Of a stretch of DNA of 23,140 nucleotides, positions 21,655-23,140 are shown one piece after another. The position numbers and the translations under genes are program-made. The stretch is from an uncultured Lachnospiraceae bacterium (lineage in GTDB: Bacteria; Bacillota; Clostridia; Lachnospirales; Lachnospiraceae): positions 1 to 23,140 of the forward strand of contig CAMWWJ010000011.1 in assembly GCA_947177925.1 (NCBI GenBank). The letters are read 5' to 3'. The number at the start of each line of letters is the position of its first letter. The stretch's first letter is position 1. Below the pieces are notes generated by a model. It had not been told where the DNA came from, ran no database searches, and saw only the letters and a list, made by a program, of their open reading frames with translations.

Positions 21655-21769
21655 ATCTTGCTGCCTTAAAGATGGCAACACCTACCACCGTTGCGATAAT
21701 CACAGCAACCATCCCTAACAGAATGCCCTTCATCTTTCTCTTCATAAATGTTTTGGTATATCTTAGCAT
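21653..21769 (-). CDS. Possible tiny membrane protein (38 aa)
   Basis: On the minus strand, a frame from ATG 21769 (or 21745) to TAA at 21653-21655 encodes MLRYTKTFMKRKMKGILLG..., followed by a single hydrophobic helix (MVAVIIATVVGVAIF) and KAAR. A Lys/Arg-rich start and one membrane span are typical of small membrane proteins. There is no clear ribosome site. It converges on the toxin gene and shares the terminator hairpin. This could be chance. Confidence 0.3.
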   Translation of the reverse strand: MLRYTKTFMKRKMKGILLGMVAVIIATVVGVAIFKAAR

Positions 21770-22224
21770 GATGTGATGGTTTGTTTCAAATGCCTGTTTG
21801 TATACTTGATAAAAAATAAACAAAAAAGGATGATATGTTCCAAAATATAATACTATCGAAGAAGAAACTTAATCGCGCCTCTTGCGCCTCTTCCTTATTT
21901 ATGTTAAACTCATCACAACTCTTAATTAATGAAATAATTGTCAGTTTATTTTTCTCAATCTATTTCCAGACCAGATCGGTCATGATTTCAACTTTTTATT
22001 ATTTAAAACGGAGGAATGCTTATGATTGTACTTTAGCGGCCAATTTATCATATTTTAAACTATTATTTCTAAATTCATTCAACATCTGAGCAGATAACAG
22101 GATAACTCAAAACTGTCAGCATCTATTTTCAATAACGTGCATTTTTATCTTGCAAATTTCCCATGTATTTCCTATACTATGATTAAGAAGATTCATCGGT
22201 TATCTCTTTTTCTGCTTTATCAAA
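21655..22224. other. A+T-rich spacer of ~570 bp
   Basis: Apart from the possible tiny membrane protein on the minus strand and the promoter at 22150-22178, nothing convincing was seen. An open frame at 21835-22089 (+) has no good ribosome site and looks non-coding. Confidence 0.5.
22150..22178 (+). promoter_or_regulatory. Promoter of the Rpn-type gene
   Basis: TTGCAA (22150-22155), 17 bp, then TATACT (22173-22178), close to sigma-A consensus, about 80 bases before ATG 22261. It gives a 5' leader of about 75 nt. Confidence 0.7.
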
Positions 22225-22260
22225 TTGAACATTTCAGACAGAAAAGGAGAACTGCAAAAG

Positions 22261-23094
22261 ATGAACAGTCAGACCTATGCCAAAAGGGCAAGGCTTTTAA
22301 ATCCTATCGATGATGATTTCTTAAAGAAGATGGCAGAGGATATCCTGTTCTGCCAGGAAGTCATCCGGACGATTTTAGAAGACGATTCTTTGACAGTGCT
22401 TGAAAGCCATGCACAGCATACCATTAAAAATCTGCAGGGACGTTCCGTTATTTTAGATATCCTGTGCAGGTCCGGCACTGGCAAGATCATTAATGTGGAA
22501 GTACAAAAGGGAAACGATGTTGACCATCAGAAAAGAGTCCGCTACCATGCTTCATGCATTACAGCTAATACCACTGATACAGGTTCAAGATTTCAGGACA
22601 TATCGGATTTATGTATCATTTACATATCAAAATCAGACTTTTTGGGAGAAGGAAAAACCGTTTACCATATAGACCGGATTATTCGGGAAACTGGTACTAT
22701 TGTGGAAAACGGCTTACAGGAAATCTATGTGAATGCTGCTAATAAGGATGGTTCAAATACCTCAAAGCTTATGACCGTCTTTACAGAAAGTGATGCATAT
22801 AATGATGAATTGTTTCCAGTCACATCAAAAAGAAAACGCTATTTTAAGGAAGATGAGAAGGGAGTGGCAGAAATGTGTGCAATTATGGATGAAATCAGGG
22901 AAGAAGGCAGATTGGAAGGAAAGTTAGAAGGAAAAGAAGAGGGAAAATTAGAGGGAAAATTAGAAATGAAATTGGAAGTCGCAGAAAACCTGTTAAAAAT
23001 GGGGCTCAGCATTACTAAGGTTATTCAGGCAACACAACTTCCACCAGAAACCGTCCAGGCAATGGCTGAGCGCCTGTCACATTGTCAGCTCTGA
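22261..23094 (+). CDS. Rpn-family (PD-(D/E)XK) nuclease / putative transposase
   Basis: This is a 277-aa protein of the Rpn recombination-promoting nuclease type. The N-terminal part (AKRARLLNPIDDDFLKKMAED ... ILEDDSL) is followed by the PD-(D/E)XK core: SVILDILCRSG (Asp66), then KIINVEVQKGND (Glu80, Gln82). The C-terminus (about 214-240) is a low-complexity run of EGK/LEG repeats (LEGKLEGKEEGKLEGKLE), which is common and length-variable in this family, followed by a helical tail ending SHCQL. ATG 22261 follows AAGGAGA with 10-base spacing; a TTG start at 22225 is possible but less likely. An internal ATG at 22873 with its own GGGAG may give a short C-terminal product. Rpn proteins are linked to recombination and, in enterobacteria, to phage defence. 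Confidence 0.88.
   Translation: MNSQTYAKRARLLNPIDDDFLKKMAEDILFCQEVIRTILEDDSLTVLESHAQHTIKNLQGRSVILDILCRSGTGKIINVEVQKGNDVDHQKRVRYHASCITANTTDTGSRFQDISDLCIIYISKSDFLGEGKTVYHIDRIIRETGTIVENGLQEIYVNAANKDGSNTSKLMTVFTESDAYNDELFPVTSKRKRYFKEDEKGVAEMCAIMDEIREEGRLEGKLEGKEEGKLEGKLEMKLEVAENLLKMGLSITKVIQATQLPPETVQAMAERLSHCQL
22859..23094 (+). other. Candidate internal start giving a short C-terminal Rpn product (73 aa)
   Basis: Inside the Rpn gene, GGGAG (22859-22863) lies nine bases before an in-frame ATG (22873, Met205). This would give a 73-aa protein (MCAIMDEIREEGRLEGK...), just the repeat and C-terminal tail. In E. coli rpnA a separately translated C-terminal fragment restrains the nuclease. Here the same arrangement is suggested by the sequence, but expression is not shown. 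Confidence 0.45.
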
Positions 23095-23140
23095 AGAATA
23101 AAAACTTTTCGCACTAAATTTCTTTTGTATATAGCTGTTT

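Noticed and set aside
21835..22089. 84-aa plus-strand frame
   Set aside because: No good ribosome site, A+T-driven residue mix, no motif.
22912..22980. CRISPR-like or tandem repeat array
   Set aside because: It is a coding low-complexity tract in the Rpn gene, with no spacers.

Overview
The window looks like the chromosome of a spore-forming Bacillota, most likely a Lachnospiraceae-type Clostridia. The reasons are a complete spoIIA operon (spoIIAA-spoIIAB-sigF), strong AGGAGG-type ribosome sites, moderate to low G+C, two-component systems of LytTR and OmpR type, and FtsX-type ABC transporters. No rRNA, tRNA or CRISPR array was seen. The family assignment is inference from gene content and style.

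Layout. (1) 1-2161, + strand: the 3' end of folC, a 47-aa acidic small ORF, and a membrane protein with a zinc ribbon and TPRs. A strong intrinsic terminator follows at 2201-2234. (2) 2269-3858: the spoIIA operon, the partner switch that sets the first forespore sigma factor. (3) 3870-8138: a compact LytTR-controlled module. A coiled-coil protein (3994-4878), a LytTR response regulator (4945-5622) and a GHKL sensor kinase (5631-7145) are followed by a Tyr/Gly/Ser-rich protein with a FliD-like core (7272-8054). The promoter regions of the first and last genes carry the same 9-base direct repeat (TTCATTACA) twice with a 21-bp period. In both, a -10 box sits at exactly the same distance downstream. 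This is the most interesting part of the window: a self-contained regulon, with the regulator inside it, controlling two proteins of unknown function.

(4) 8181-12745: a LacI-type regulator, a MATE exporter, a 39-aa GNAT acetyltransferase remnant overlapping the MATE stop, and a TPR protein fused to a DUF4037-like nucleotidyltransferase domain. (5) 12746-13339: about 590 bp without a credible gene, holding imperfect short repeats and a 159-nt long-hairpin element. (6) 13340-18844, - strand: an operon read from 18844 down, with a VOC/glyoxalase-like protein, an OmpR-type regulator, a HisKA sensor kinase, an ABC ATPase and a two-repeat FtsX permease. It looks like a signal-responsive export or resistance module. 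A 78-aa acidic protein lies just upstream.

(7) 19200-23140: a more A+T-rich accessory stretch. It holds a small deoxyribosyltransferase-like protein, a D-2-hydroxyacid dehydrogenase, a Phd/YefM-RelE/ParE toxin-antitoxin pair with a palindromic operator across its promoter, a possible tiny membrane protein, and an Rpn/PD-(D/E)XK nuclease with a probable internal translation start.

Calls rest on reading the translated sequences and motifs. No database search, alignment or structure prediction was run.
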